Shown: positions 1 to 9,958, counted from the stretch's first letter. The stretch is 64,000 nucleotides of DNA from Sphingobium sp. (GCA_009360885.1 SPEL01000005.1:1-64000); one strand, 5' to 3'. Made by a program: numbers and translations. The notes: generated by a model not told the origin, from the sequence alone.

Positions 1-63
1 CACCCTCAAAACAGAAAAGCTATCCTACCCTGATAATCATACCAGGGGAAAATCTCATTCCCG

Positions 64-125
64 CTAGAGGCAAACCGCCGTGGTGAGAAACAGTGTCGCT
101 CACCGCTGCGGTGACACCCCTCTAG
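64..125. repeat. Nested inverted repeat at left edge of window
   Basis: CTAGAGG (64-70) is mirrored by CCTCTAG (119-125), and inside it CACCGC and GCGGTG form a tight hairpin flanked by GTGTC and ACAC. The structure lies between the window edge and the flippase gene at 230. It could be the terminator of an upstream gene outside the window or a leader hairpin. No T-run follows, so a classical terminator is not clear. Confidence 0.4.
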
Positions 126-229
126 GCGTGCCTCCTGATTCCGTCAAACACTTTTTGCATTTTTATTTCATATTTTTTCGCTTTCTCGGTCTATGAACGT
201 TCCCAACATAGCAAAAATGGCAGTTTTCC

Positions 230-1714
230 ATGAGTTTCGACCATAATGACATCAGCGCGCAGGATGCCAGCGCACAGGACAAAGGCTTTGCGGCCAAGGT
301 TCGCACCGCCATATTCTGGCGATCAGGCGGGCAAATCATCGCCCAGATGGTCAGTTGGACCTCGACTCTGCTGGTCATGCGCCTGCTCACGCCTGGCGAC
401 TATGGTCTGTTCGCTATGACTCAGGTGCTGTTGAACTTCATGCAGTTCCTGAACGGCTATGGTCTGGTCAGCGCATTGGTGCAGACGAAGTCGCTAACGA
501 GTCATCAGGTGCGTCAGGCCTTTGGCATCATGCTGCTGCTCAACGGAACGCTGGCGGCGCTTCAATTGATAATAGCACCTTTCGCTGCTGATTATTATGA
601 CCAGCCGCTGATTGCCGATTTGTTGAGGGTGCAGGCACTCATTTATCTTTCCACGCCCTTTATCGCGATTCCCGAAGTGCTGATGGCCCGCAAGCTGGAT
701 TTCAGAAGGCCCGCAATAGTGGGGCTGATCTCTTCGATGGTGGCCGCACTGGTCGCCCTGACCGGTGCTTTTCTGGGTTGGGGCGTGTGGACACTGGTGT
801 TCGCACCGATTGCTGGATTTTATGTGCGGGGAATCGGTTACCTCATCATCAGTGGCTTTGTTCCTATTCCCAGCTTCAATTTCCGGGGAACCGGATGGAT
901 GATCGCCTTTGGCGCGCCTTTGCTCGGCAGCCAGTTCCTCATCATGGTGCAGACACAAACCGATATAATAATCGGCGGACGGATGCTGCCCGCGCATGAG
1001 CTGGGCCTCTATGCCGAGGCCCTATTCCTGACGCAGATATTCGTCGCACGCGTTTTACCGCCGCTGAATGACGTGGCCTTTCCGGCTTATGCACGCATGC
1101 AGGAAGACAGAGCGGCGCTGAATCATGCCTTTTGCCGGGCGACACGCCTTATCATGATGCTGGCCTGCCCGGTCTATCTGGGCATGGCCGTCACGGCACA
1201 GCCGCTGGTGCTGACATTATTTGGACCGAAGTGGGCGGCGATGGTGCCCTTTGTGGCCATCATCGCCGCCTCCATGCCCTTTTATACGCTGCAACAATTA
1301 CTGAACCCGGCGATGAACGCCATTGGCCGTCCCGGCTTATTGATGCGAATCGCCGCCATTGGTGCGGTGGTTATGCCGCTGGCCTATTTTGTCGGTATCC
1401 AGATTGGTGCCATCGGCCTCGCATGGGCATGGGCCGTGGGCATACCTATTTTGGCACTGGTCGCCACGCGAATCGCCACCAGCGCAATGGATATGGATAT
1501 GGCCGACTTGCTGAAGGCGATGATTCCCGGTTTCTCCGCCGCTGCAATCATGGCCCTGTGTGTGTGGGCTGTGGATCAGCTATTGCCTAGGACATGGGCA
1601 ACACCATTGCATCTGGGCGCATTGGTGGCGACCGGCGCAGCGGTATATACAGGCGTGGTTTTGCTAGCCTTTCCCGCAGTGATTCGCGATTTTAGGGACA
1701 TGCTGCGTAAATAA
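230..1714 (+). CDS. Oligosaccharide flippase family protein (MOP superfamily, Wzx-like)
   Basis: A 494-residue polytopic membrane protein. After a short polar N-terminus (about residues 1-28) come a dozen or more hydrophobic segments, starting with the typical MOP/Wzx pattern of a first helix containing W-R-S-G-G-Q followed by a second helix with L-L-V-M-R-L-L-T-P-G-D-Y-G. Family members flip undecaprenyl-linked or other polyisoprenoid-linked oligosaccharides across the inner membrane for LPS, O-antigen or exopolysaccharide assembly. The ATG at 230 has only a weak ribosome site. A glycosyltransferase-like gene lies convergently downstream, and another flippase of the same superfamily is at 18.2-19.7 kb. 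The substrate cannot be told from sequence. Confidence 0.85.
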   Translation: MSFDHNDISAQDASAQDKGFAAKVRTAIFWRSGGQIIAQMVSWTSTLLVMRLLTPGDYGLFAMTQVLLNFMQFLNGYGLVSALVQTKSLTSHQVRQAFGIMLLLNGTLAALQLIIAPFAADYYDQPLIADLLRVQALIYLSTPFIAIPEVLMARKLDFRRPAIVGLISSMVAALVALTGAFLGWGVWTLVFAPIAGFYVRGIGYLIISGFVPIPSFNFRGTGWMIAFGAPLLGSQFLIMVQTQTDIIIGGRMLPAHELGLYAEALFLTQIFVARVLPPLNDVAFPAYARMQEDRAALNHAFCRATRLIMMLACPVYLGMAVTAQPLVLTLFGPKWAAMVPFVAIIAASMPFYTLQQLLNPAMNAIGRPGLLMRIAAIGAVVMPLAYFVGIQIGAIGLAWAWAVGIPILALVATRIATSAMDMDMADLLKAMIPGFSAAAIMALCVWAVDQLLPRTWATPLHLGALVATGAAVYTGVVLLAFPAVIRDFRDMLRK

Positions 1715-1741
1715 GGCTGTTGGGGTGCGATAAAACGCACC

Positions 1742-2725
1742 CTATGCCTGACGCAGCGCCTTAATCTCCGCCCATGACCGGCGAACATATTCCAGCCCGC
1801 GATGGCGGAATGAACCGATGAAATGGATCATCCGCGGATCAGCAGGCAAAGGCATATCCCAGAAATTCGTGTAATATTCCGGCGGTAACACCCGAGCGCC
1901 GGGATCATTAGCGATCACAAAGCTGGATGTGACCTGCTCCGTCCCCCATTCAGCCCACCGCTTATTGCCCAGCAAAGCGCTTGCAGCCTGCGAAAAAGAC
2001 TCTGCCAGCGCCCGGCCATTCCCGCCACTGGCAAAGCCGGTAAAGCCCGAACAACCGCGGATATAGTGTGGGTCCAGGCAGCCATTGATAGAAAGCTGCG
2101 TCAGCGATGCCTCGATCAGCCCCTGTACATGGCCCTGATACGCGCCGGTGTCTGGCACACCCTTCGTAAAATATCGGCGGGCGAACTCCGCCACCGGCAG
2201 GCTCTCTGTAATGTCACCATCCGCCCCCAATAAGGTGAAGCTGACATTATCATCAATCGCCAGCGCGACATCCGGCACTGGTCCCACGGTCACCGTATCC
2301 GAATCAAGCTGAATGACATAATCATCCCGCCGCAAATCCAGCAAAGTCAGCAGCCTTTCCCATGTCCCCCCCTTTGGGCAGGGGCCGACATCGACATCAT
2401 GGATGGATATGATGCGGGGGTTGCCCAGATGCCGGGCCAGCACGGCCTTATCCTCTGGCGTCAACGTGCCGTCATCCAGCAATATGACCCGGCCACGGCC
2501 CAGATGGCGATGAAGGGATTTCACAGCAACCAGATAAGGAATGACGACAGCCGTGCCGATCATCGAAAACAACACCACGCCATCATCCTTCGGCTGAAGC
2601 GGCGGCGTAGAGAGTATCCCACGGCACAGCGGCGTGTGTACCCGTTCCATTACATGTTCGGCTATCGTCTCAATCACGCCCATATCTTTACCGTTGCAGA
2701 TCAACGCAGCATCATGCCGCACCAA
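1742..2725 (-). CDS. Putative glycosyltransferase (GT-A-like, DSD motif)
   Basis: About 327 residues. The core opens with a beta-strand region (VVLFSMIGTAVVIPYLVAVKSL), then an acidic Q-L-D-S-D-T stretch about 140 residues in that resembles the DxD metal/nucleotide-sugar site of GT-A glycosyltransferases. No membrane helix or signal peptide is clear, so a cytoplasmic enzyme is likely. The start is uncertain: the frame opens at TTG 2725 followed directly by GTG 2722, with no good Shine-Dalgarno, and an internal ATG at 2683 is also possible. It converges with the flippase gene, which suggests a surface-glycan role. The family is poorly characterised and the sugar donor is unknown. Confidence 0.55.
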   Translation of the reverse strand: MVRHDAALICNGKDMGVIETIAEHVMERVHTPLCRGILSTPPLQPKDDGVVLFSMIGTAVVIPYLVAVKSLHRHLGRGRVILLDDGTLTPEDKAVLARHLGNPRIISIHDVDVGPCPKGGTWERLLTLLDLRRDDYVIQLDSDTVTVGPVPDVALAIDDNVSFTLLGADGDITESLPVAEFARRYFTKGVPDTGAYQGHVQGLIEASLTQLSINGCLDPHYIRGCSGFTGFASGGNGRALAESFSQAASALLGNKRWAEWGTEQVTSSFVIANDPGARVLPPEYYTNFWDMPLPADPRMIHFIGSFRHRGLEYVRRSWAEIKALRQA

Positions 2726-2808
2726 TGTTAATTTTCTAATATGTCATCATCAGGGCCGGAACCAGTGTTTGACCAACCAGAACCAGCCCTGTCTATCAAC
2801 CAGTACCC

Positions 2809-2824
2809 TAGGGTCCTGACCCTA
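2809..2824. repeat. Intergenic near-palindrome TAGGGTCCTGACCCTA
   Basis: Seven-base arms TAGGGTC and GACCCTA flank a 2-base centre. The same core (GGGTCAGGAC on one strand) recurs at about 18137-18152, 23463-23479 and 31408-31427, each time at a gene end or between genes. It is a candidate dispersed short repeat or binding site; see findings. Confidence 0.5.
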
Positions 2825-2840
2825 ATGTAAGGCACCCGTA

Positions 2841-3269
2841 TCAGGCACCCTGTATATAGTCTCTCATCGCGGCGGCATCTGCCTCAATGCGGTCGATACG
2901 ATATTTGACAAGATCGCCGATAGAAACAAAGCCCGTCATTTGTTCCTGCTCTATCACCGGCAGATGGCGGATACGCCGACGGGTCATCAGGGACAGGGCC
3001 GTAATAACCGCAACATCAGGTGACACCGTCACTGCGGGGCTGGTCATCCATTCCCCAACCGGGCGATCAAGCGCCTCAGCTCCGCCCTCCCCTATGGAAC
3101 GGACCACATCCCGTTCCGATAATATTCCGATAACCCGGCCATCCTCTATTACCGGCACACAGCCAATGCGATGCTGCGTCAACAGGGCGGCAGCCTCCCG
3201 CATCAATGCAGAAGGGGCAATATAGGTAACTTCCTGTCCTTTCACATTTAATATGGCGGCGATGGTCAT
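2841..3269 (-). CDS. CBS domain-containing protein
   Basis: A 142-residue stand-alone protein made of two CBS motifs, about residues 8-65 and 75-132. The hallmarks are the strand-helix pattern ending in G-C-V-P-V-I-E-D-G-R-V-I-G-I-L-S-E-R-D in the first and I-R-H-L-P-V-I-E-Q-E-Q-M-T-G-F-V-S-I-G-D in the second. Paired CBS motifs form a Bateman module that binds adenine nucleotides (AMP, ATP, SAM or NADH) and usually acts as an energy or redox sensor. A GGGAGAG ribosome site precedes the ATG at 3269. The partner protein is unknown; no transporter or kinase lies next to it. Confidence 0.88.
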   Translation of the reverse strand: MTIAAILNVKGQEVTYIAPSALMREAAALLTQHRIGCVPVIEDGRVIGILSERDVVRSIGEGGAEALDRPVGEWMTSPAVTVSPDVAVITALSLMTRRRIRHLPVIEQEQMTGFVSIGDLVKYRIDRIEADAAAMRDYIQGA

Positions 3270-3385
3270 GGCACATCTCTCCCTCTTATAGCCGGTCTAT
3301 GCCAGCCAGAGGATGTTCCCACGTTCCGGCCTCACTGTCTATCCGGTTCAGTGCAATACCCGCGATTCCATGCCCTCTTACCGGG

Positions 3386-5002
3386 TCATTGCTCCCTCAG
3401 TCGCAAATCAACACTGGCACGGCCACCCGCCGGAACCGTGACCGCCCATAGATAATTGCCATCCTTTTCGCTCACCCCCGCAGGAAGCTTCAGCCGATAC
3501 TCATCCATCCGGGGAATGAGCACCTCGACCAGAGCCTTATCAGGCCGCGCATTGCTGAGGGTCAGGCGCAGGAGCTTTTCCTTCGCCTTACCGGGCAGGC
3601 TTTCTTGTATCAGCAGAATCTGGTCGCTGGTTCCGGCGTTGATTTCCACTTTCTCACCAATGGCGCGATCAGCCATGCTGCTATCGGAAAGGAGGAGTTC
3701 CTGCTGCCCGTTTCTTTGCATCACCATTACCGAACCGGCAGGCAAAGGCAGCCCTAGCCCTTCCTTCTCCCGGTTTTGCAACCGCAGCATGTTGGTAACA
3801 GGCAAAGTGATTTCGCCTTCATTCCATGGCTGTGCGCTCACCGAATAGAGCCGGGTCACGGGCACTGCTTCGCGTTGAAACAGGGCAACCTGCTTCTGCC
3901 CGTTAGGCACGACATCCACCCGCACCGGCACACGATATAGCTTCAGATCGCCCAGATCTTCCTGCTGCGCCATCACGGCGGCTTTAGACATGCGGGCCAT
4001 CGGCGCAGAAGCCATCACAATCATATCCATTCTCTCCGCCATAGGCGCAGGAGGGGGCGGAGGGGGCGGGGGTGGCGGCGGAGCAGTCAGACCAGTAGTG
4101 GTATCGCCCATTGGCCAGCAGGAGAGGTTGAGGACAGGCGATTCCTGCCCCTGCACCAAACTACCAAAATCGCTGGTGCGATTGGGCTTGCCCGCAATGG
4201 CGAGAAGCTGCGTCTGGTCATAAGAGGCGCCGTTGCCGTTGGCGACCGTCAGCCATGAAAACAGGTCCAACGTTTTGCCATCTTCGGCCACTGTTGCAAC
4301 ATAGCTCGCGCCCCAGTCAAAGCCAGTGGCGAGATACGTCAGCGTCACCTCTGCCTCACCGCCCTGGGGACTGACTGTATTGACCGAGAAGGTCGGTTTT
4401 GCGGACAGACCCTCTGGCACGCTATCATATATCAGCGTTTCGGGAAGGCCGCTGCATTGATAGGCCTCTATGCCTTCTGGCGTTTCCAGCACCACCGCAT
4501 TTTCAGGGCCGGAACGGATGATCGCTTCTGTTTCGCTGACCCGCCCGGTTGCGGGGTTCGTCCGTCGGACCAGCACCCGGTTACCAAGCCGCCCATCCAG
4601 CAAAGCCGCAGGGGACAGCAACCGCGCATCGCGGTTTTTCTCGTCCACGCCGCCGGGCAGGCCCGTGACCACGGCGCTAACCGAAATCATGCCATCAGCC
4701 ACACCTTCGAACCGCACGGTCGATTCGCCCGCAGGCAAAGTAATTCGTCGGGTTTCTGTAATCAGCGCATAACCGCGCAACCAACGCAGATTAAACCCAC
4801 CTTCGCCGCGCTCCCCCTCTCGGTAGATGGTGACGGATGTCGAAGACGGCGCAGGGGAAACAACAATCTGCCCCCTGCCCGCCTGCGTAACGGCAGCCAG
4901 TCCGGGCTGCGCACAGGCGGAGGCCGCAGCGAAGCCATAGCACCCAATAAGCGTGGCAGAGGCCAGTGCGAGCCAGTTGGTTTTCTTATAAAGGCGTGTC
5001 AT
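3386..5002 (-). CDS. DUF4139 domain-containing secreted protein (downstream paralogue)
   Basis: 538 residues with an N-terminal signal peptide (cleavage likely after about residue 32, A-C-A-Q), then a DUF4139-type beta-rich protein (V-T-I-Y-R-E-G near the N-terminus, Y-L-A-T-G-F-D-W-G-A-S-Y-V-A-T mid-protein). An uninterrupted run of 11 prolines sits in the middle (encoded near 4045-4085), followed by a Met-rich segment; it would be expected to need EF-P for translation. It lies 20 bases after the related gene at 5023-6456, apparently in one operon. Family function is not established; a cell-envelope or secreted role is inferred from the signal peptide. Confidence 0.8.
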   Translation of the reverse strand: MTRLYKKTNWLALASATLIGCYGFAAASACAQPGLAAVTQAGRGQIVVSPAPSSTSVTIYREGERGEGGFNLRWLRGYALITETRRITLPAGESTVRFEGVADGMISVSAVVTGLPGGVDEKNRDARLLSPAALLDGRLGNRVLVRRTNPATGRVSETEAIIRSGPENAVVLETPEGIEAYQCSGLPETLIYDSVPEGLSAKPTFSVNTVSPQGGEAEVTLTYLATGFDWGASYVATVAEDGKTLDLFSWLTVANGNGASYDQTQLLAIAGKPNRTSDFGSLVQGQESPVLNLSCWPMGDTTTGLTAPPPPPPPPPPPAPMAERMDMIVMASAPMARMSKAAVMAQQEDLGDLKLYRVPVRVDVVPNGQKQVALFQREAVPVTRLYSVSAQPWNEGEITLPVTNMLRLQNREKEGLGLPLPAGSVMVMQRNGQQELLLSDSSMADRAIGEKVEINAGTSDQILLIQESLPGKAKEKLLRLTLSNARPDKALVEVLIPRMDEYRLKLPAGVSEKDGNYLWAVTVPAGGRASVDLRLREQ

Positions 5003-5022
5003 GCACCCCTCCCTCTTTCCCG

Positions 5023-6456
5023 TCAGTAACGGGTTTCAAAGGTGGCCGTGACGACCGCATTACCATTGGCGGGAACCGAAACTTTCCACAGCGCCGCATT
5101 AGAATTTTTCCGCTCGCTTTTGATCGACTCAGCGGTGATTCGCGTGTCTGCCCAGCCAAAATCCAGCCCGCTCTGCACCAGATCAATCGTCACAGGTTCC
5201 GCCTTCGCATTGGAAAGCTCATACCGCATGGTTGTGCGCCATTTGGTGTCAGACAGGCGCTGGCGCTGTTCAACCACCGGCTTTACCTTCACGTCAAAGG
5301 CCTGCCCGGTCGCCAGAGAAAGCTCGCTACCCATGGGCGTATGGCCAAGCTGATTCTCACCAATGAACTGGGGCGCACCGCTGGCGTCCTTCATATAGAA
5401 ACGCACCGTCCCGGCAGGCAAAGCATCGCCCAGCCCCCCGGTTCGCGAGGAGGAAAAGCGCACGACGCTGTTGGCGCTCTGGGCCTCATCGCTGGAGTTC
5501 AGCCAGTCATTCACATATTCATAGCCCGCCTGCGCTGGCACATTCTGCACATCAAGGAAGCTGACCTGCTTGGTCTGGTTGGTCGCGATCGTCGTACGCC
5601 CCGCTATGGGGTAGAGATAGAAATCGCCAAGCTGCTCACGGTTCGCCGTTTCAACGCCGGGGGTGCGAATGGGGCTGGCCATCACACCGGGCCGGGACGG
5701 GCGGCCCGTATAAGAAGAATTACCCTGATTCACGCTCCCCGCGACCAGAACTGTATTGGCGTTCGTGTACGTCGTGCCGCTATTATTGGTAAGCGTCACC
5801 CACCCCTGCACATCGACCTTGCCTGCCTTTGCATCAAAAAGGGCGACATAATCGCTCGACCAGCCAAGGCCTGGCGTCAGATAGCGAATAGAGGCCGGAC
5901 GCGTTCCGGCACGGTCGCTATCGACCCGCACGGACAAGGTCGGACGCGCGCGCAGATTATTCGGCACCTTGTCGAACACCACCCGGACCGGCAGCTTATC
6001 ATCGCGCAGCACCTCAATGCGGTTACCAATCTGCATGACTACGCCGCCATTGACCGCGAGGATTTTTGCTTGCTCCCGCGTTTCGCTACCCGTTGCGGGG
6101 TTGGTGCGAACGATGGTGACAATCTGGCCCACCGATTTTTCCATCATCTTAGCAGGGCTAAGCAGATCATAATCGAAATTCTGTTCGATTATCGCCGCAC
6201 CATCTGCCGCGAAGGAGAGTGTTTCCGGGCGAATCTGCGCCGATACATCGGCAAATTCAATCCGGCTGATACCGCGCGCAATATTGAGCTGACGCACATC
6301 CTGCACCAGCGCCAGATTATCATTATAGATGGTAACGGAGACGTCGCCCTGCGCGCTGACATCCTGCGCCTGTGCGGAGACAGAGGCCCCGCCTGCTATC
6401 AGCGCCAGCAACGACGCCGCCAGAGAAACGCCTGACAATGATAAACGAACGGCCAT
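5023..6456 (-). CDS. DUF4139 domain-containing secreted protein (upstream paralogue)
   Basis: 477 residues from the ATG at 6456, chosen because AAAGGAG stands just upstream and the next residues form a clean signal peptide (M-A-V-R-L-S-L-S-G, hydrophobic core, cleavage near A-Q-A-Q-D). The frame is open 87 codons further upstream, but that part has no signal and lies in a promoter-like region. The mature part shares with the next gene the opening D-V-S-V-T-I-Y-N-D-N-L-A-L-V and the central Y-L-T-P-G-L-G-W-S-S-D-Y-V-A-L-F-D signature of DUF4139 proteins. The pair looks like an old tandem duplication. No enzymatic motif is evident. Confidence 0.82.
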   Translation of the reverse strand: MAVRLSLSGVSLAASLLALIAGGASVSAQAQDVSAQGDVSVTIYNDNLALVQDVRQLNIARGISRIEFADVSAQIRPETLSFAADGAAIIEQNFDYDLLSPAKMMEKSVGQIVTIVRTNPATGSETREQAKILAVNGGVVMQIGNRIEVLRDDKLPVRVVFDKVPNNLRARPTLSVRVDSDRAGTRPASIRYLTPGLGWSSDYVALFDAKAGKVDVQGWVTLTNNSGTTYTNANTVLVAGSVNQGNSSYTGRPSRPGVMASPIRTPGVETANREQLGDFYLYPIAGRTTIATNQTKQVSFLDVQNVPAQAGYEYVNDWLNSSDEAQSANSVVRFSSSRTGGLGDALPAGTVRFYMKDASGAPQFIGENQLGHTPMGSELSLATGQAFDVKVKPVVEQRQRLSDTKWRTTMRYELSNAKAEPVTIDLVQSGLDFGWADTRITAESIKSERKNSNAALWKVSVPANGNAVVTATFETRY

Positions 6457-6779
6457 TATATGCTCCTTTTCACCGCACCACTCCTGATAACAGGGATGCG
6501 GCATAGTGCGGACAGTTACAAGACGGGATTGATATTTCCACGATAGCAATCCCGCTATGATCGTCCCTGCCCCTCCAAAGTGACGGGATATATTTCCTAT
6601 GCCCCTGTCATCGCCGAACCGAGATGATTGCAAGATGAACGGGAAATGGCCTTCTCTTTTGATCTGTTCAGGACCATCCAAACCAATAGGCCAAATCAAA
6701 GAAAAAGGCGGGACCATGCCCGCCTTCTTGCTAATGTAAAATTACCTGCGCGCTATGCAGGACCGCGTATGGGGCTGCT

Positions 6780-7718
6780 TCATTCAGCCGCCGCTTCGGC
6801 CTCTATCTCTGCCTTGGGGCGACGCCCGCGGCGACGCGGTGCTGGCTTTTCTTCTGCCGCTTCCACCATATCTGCCGGTTCACTTTCTGCACGGGATATG
6901 GCTGGGGGCAGAGCTGCAAGATCAAGGCCACCTTCACCAGCCTCATCCACCTCTACTCGGCGCGGCTTACGTCCGCGAGGGGCCCGCTTTGCAGGGGCCG
7001 CATCTTCCTGACCAGAAAAGTCAACATCAGCGGCAGCAGCTACAGGAACAGAAACATCATTCGCAGCGTCATCAGATGGCTGATCCCGCCGGGTCACGAC
7101 GATTTTTTCAGCGCGACGGGCCTGACGGCGGATGCTGCTTTCTTCCGTTACCGGCTCAGCGCCATCACCATCGGCAGTTTCCTGCACGGCCATAGGACGT
7201 GGCTGACGACCACGGCTCTGACGCGGGTCTTGACGCGATTGACGATCATCCCGGCGGTCGTCGCGATTGTCCCGGCTGTCCCGATTATAGCTGTCCCGGT
7301 TATAGCGGTCATCCCTGCTATAACGCTCATCACGATTAAGCTGACCATCCCCGCCTTCTGCGGCAAAGGCTGCGCCGGTTTCCTCAGTGCTTTCACCAGC
7401 CGGATCACCCATATCATCCAACGGTTCGTCATTGCGACGGAACCGGGCCTGATGTTCTTCCTGACGGGCGCGGTTATCGGCGATGATACGGAAATAATGA
7501 TCTGCAAATTGCAGATAATATTCGGTATTGACGCGATCCCCCGCAAGCTGCGCATCCCGTGCCAGATTGCGATATTTTTCCAGCAGCTGAGGGGCATTGC
7601 CCCGTGCGCGACTATCAACGCGGTTGCCATTGTCGCCGCCGCCACGGTTTCCACCGTTCTGGCGACCATTGTTCCGGCCCCTATTATTGCGGCGACCGGC
7701 CTGACGGTTATTTATCAA
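6780..7718 (-). CDS. DUF4167 domain-containing protein
   Basis: 312 residues if started at TTG 7718, which follows AAGGA at good spacing and begins L-I-N-N-R-Q-A-G-R-R, the usual N-terminus of sphingomonad DUF4167 proteins; the open frame extends 14 codons further without a ribosome site. The DUF4167 domain (about residues 30-95, with N-A-P-Q-L-L-E-K-Y-R-N-L-A-R-D-A and Y-Y-L-Q-F-A-D-H-Y) is followed by a low-complexity Arg/Asp/Asn-rich middle and a charged tail. The basic N-terminus (R-R-N-N-R-G-R-N-N-G) suggests nucleic-acid binding. It lies downstream of prmC after a gap of about 280 bases. Confidence 0.85.
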   Translation of the reverse strand: MINNRQAGRRNNRGRNNGRQNGGNRGGGDNGNRVDSRARGNAPQLLEKYRNLARDAQLAGDRVNTEYYLQFADHYFRIIADNRARQEEHQARFRRNDEPLDDMGDPAGESTEETGAAFAAEGGDGQLNRDERYSRDDRYNRDSYNRDSRDNRDDRRDDRQSRQDPRQSRGRQPRPMAVQETADGDGAEPVTEESSIRRQARRAEKIVVTRRDQPSDDAANDVSVPVAAAADVDFSGQEDAAPAKRAPRGRKPRRVEVDEAGEGGLDLAALPPAISRAESEPADMVEAAEEKPAPRRRGRRPKAEIEAEAAAE

Positions 7719-8000
7719 TGGTGGATCCTTGCCTTCAATGCCATCCTTAATGCACTGCAACCGGCGAGCAAATATCTCACCGGCTCGGACCAGTTCACTG
7801 ATCCGGGCTTCCTGTCTTGTGCAAGGCGGGTTTCAAACCATCACCTGACCAGATGGGGAGCCGATACCACATGGACGCTTACCATGCGATAGCGTCCCCC
7901 TGTTAGCTCGCCTGCGACAAGAAACCAAGAAAATTCGTTCAGACTGGCCAGCGATTTTTCATGCCTGATCGCACTCGCCCGATCACCAGTGCTAAAAAAC

Positions 8001-8870
8001 TCAACGGCGCAGAATAAGGCAGCGCGCCCGCCCGGCCATATCGCGCCGCAGCGTGGCGGAAAAACCGTGGGCCGTGAACAGATCAGCCGCACTTTGCCCC
8101 TGATCGAAACCAATTTCCATCAAAGCAATGCTGCTATCCGTCATAACGTTCGCAAGGCTGGCCGCTATGTCTCGATAGGCATCCAGCCCATCCTCCCCGC
8201 CAAACAGAGCAACATGCGGTTCATACTCCATCACATCGCGCGGCAACAACGCATGGGGGGTGATATAGGGAGGATTCGCCAGAATAAGGTCAAAACGCTC
8301 CGCTATGCCATCGCACCAGTTGCCGGGGCGGAACTGGGCGCGCTCCTCCATACCACATAATCGGGCATTGTTCCGGGCGACAATCAGGGCCTGAGCGCTG
8401 ATATCCACACCAAGGCCAGTGGCCCCACGCCATTCATCCAGCGACGCAAGCAATAGCGCGCCAGATCCCGTGCCAAGGTCCAGCACCCTGTGCGGGCCAG
8501 CAGTTCCGGCATAATGCTCAACGGCTGCCTCTATCAGCGTTTCACTGTCGGGGCGCGGGGTGAGGACATGGGAAGAAACCCGCAGCGTCAGCGTCCAGAA
8601 ATCGCGCGTGCCGGTGATATGGGAAACAGGTTCCTGCTGCATCCGCCGGTCAACAAGGCCCGCAAAACCATCGGGCACCGGCAAATCACGAAGCCGCAGA
8701 ATCAGCTCCTCACGGCTGAGGCCTGCCGCATGGGCCATCAACAGCTCCGCATCCAGCCGTGCCGTATCGCTGACAGCGGAAAGGCGCTGCGCCGCATCAC
8801 GCAAAGCCTGCGCGGCTGAAGGAGACACCCCTTCAGCCAGATTAGCCGCATTCATGCCTATGTCGGCCAT
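8001..8870 (-). CDS. prmC: Peptide chain release factor N5-glutamine methyltransferase
   Basis: 289 residues. PrmC (HemK) methylates the Gln of the GGQ motif in release factors RF1 and RF2 using S-adenosylmethionine. The N-terminal helical substrate domain (about 1-85) is followed by a Rossmann methyltransferase domain with the SAM loop D-L-G-T-G-S-G (131-137) and the catalytic N-P-P-Y (199-202). The start at 8870 lies two bases from the stop of prfA, whose product is its substrate, so the two are almost certainly cotranscribed and translationally coupled. Confidence 0.95.
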   Translation of the reverse strand: MADIGMNAANLAEGVSPSAAQALRDAAQRLSAVSDTARLDAELLMAHAAGLSREELILRLRDLPVPDGFAGLVDRRMQQEPVSHITGTRDFWTLTLRVSSHVLTPRPDSETLIEAAVEHYAGTAGPHRVLDLGTGSGALLLASLDEWRGATGLGVDISAQALIVARNNARLCGMEERAQFRPGNWCDGIAERFDLILANPPYITPHALLPRDVMEYEPHVALFGGEDGLDAYRDIAASLANVMTDSSIALMEIGFDQGQSAADLFTAHGFSATLRRDMAGRARCLILRR

Positions 8871-8872
8871 AG

Positions 8873-9958
8873 TCAGTTCACGCCATCCAGTTGCGCAAGG
8901 CGGGCCGCCTGATCTTCGGCGATCAGGGCAGAGATAATCTCATCCAGCCCGGCCCCTTCCAATATTTCCGGCAAGCGATGGAGAGTGAGGCCAATGCGAT
9001 GGTCCGTCACGCGCCCTTGCGGGAAATTATAGGTACGGATGCGTTCGCTGCGGTCACCGCTGCCCACCATGGCCTTACGCGCACCAGCCTGCTGGCTATG
9101 GGCGCGTTCGCGTTCCAGCTCATACAGGCGGGTGCGTAGAACCTTCATCGCCTTGGCCTTATTTTTGTGCTGTGATCGTTCATCCTGCTGCGTCACGACA
9201 AGGCCGCTGGGCAAGTGAGTGATGCGCACCGCGCTGTCGGTGGTGTTCACATGCTGACCACCCGCACCGGATGCACGGTAAATGTCGATCTTGAGGTCAT
9301 TATCGTTGATCTCAACATCCACATCCTCTGCCTCTGGCAGGACCGCAACGGTCGCTGCGCTGGTATGGATGCGCCCGCCGCTCTCCGTTGCCGGAACACG
9401 CTGAACCCGGTGGACCCCGCTCTCAAACTTCAACCGGGCAAACACGCCAACGCCGTTAATGCCGGCGATGACTTCCTTAAAGCCGCCCGCCTCCGACGCG
9501 CTGGCGGAGATGACCTCAATCTTCCAGCCCTGCGTATCGGCATAGCGTTGATACATGCGCAGCAGATCGCCCGCGAACAGCGCCGCTTCATCCCCGCCTG
9601 TTCCGGCACGAATTTCCAGCATGGCGGGGCGGGCATCCGCCGCGTCTTTGGGCAGCAATTGCAGCGCAAGGGCGTGTTGAGCATCAGGAATCTGCGCCTT
9701 AACGGCCTGCAATTCCTCCTGCGCAAAGGCCCGCATTTCCGCGTCAGCCTCCCCGCCGGAAAGCATCGCCTCCAACTCAGCGCCCTCATTGGTGAGCGCA
9801 GAGACCGCCCGCGCCGCCTTCACTACCGGCTCCAGCTCGGCATATTCGCGGGACAGCTTCACAAACTCTTCGGGCGCAAGGTCAGGGCGCGCCATGGCGG
9901 CCTCTGCCTCCTCATAGCGACGCTCTATCTGCGCAATACGGTCTGGCGAAATACGCAT
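8873..9958 (-). CDS. prfA: Peptide chain release factor 1
   Basis: 361 residues, full length for RF1. It terminates translation at UAA and UAG. The stop-codon recognition tripeptide P-A-T is at 189-191, identifying RF1 rather than RF2 (SPF), and the peptidyl-tRNA hydrolysis motif G-G-Q is at 233-235 within [15 protein letters not shown]. Its ATG overlaps the TGA of hisS by one base (TGATG), and prmC follows two bases after its stop, giving a tight hisS-prfA-prmC operon. Confidence 0.97.
   Translation of the reverse strand: MRISPDRIAQIERRYEEAEAAMARPDLAPEEFVKLSREYAELEPVVKAARAVSALTNEGAELEAMLSGGEADAEMRAFAQEELQAVKAQIPDAQHALALQLLPKDAADARPAMLEIRAGTGGDEAALFAGDLLRMYQRYADTQGWKIEVISASASEAGGFKEVIAGINGVGVFARLKFESGVHRVQRVPATESGGRIHTSAATVAVLPEAEDVDVEINDNDLKIDIYRASGAGGQHVNTTDSAVRITHLPSGLVVTQQDERSQHKNKAKAMKVLRTRLYELERERAHSQQAGARKAMVGSGDRSERIRTYNFPQGRVTDHRIGLTLHRLPEILEGAGLDEIISALIAEDQAARLAQLDGVN

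Noticed and set aside
4966-6435. 489-codon open frame on the plus strand
   Set aside because: Lies entirely antisense to the DUF4139 gene, has Arg/His/Ile-rich composition without domains, no signal peptide and no ribosome site; a shadow of GC-rich coding DNA.
5023-6717. Longer 564-residue version of the upstream DUF4139 protein
   Set aside because: The extra 87 codons precede a perfect ribosome site and signal peptide at 6456 and have no signal character themselves.
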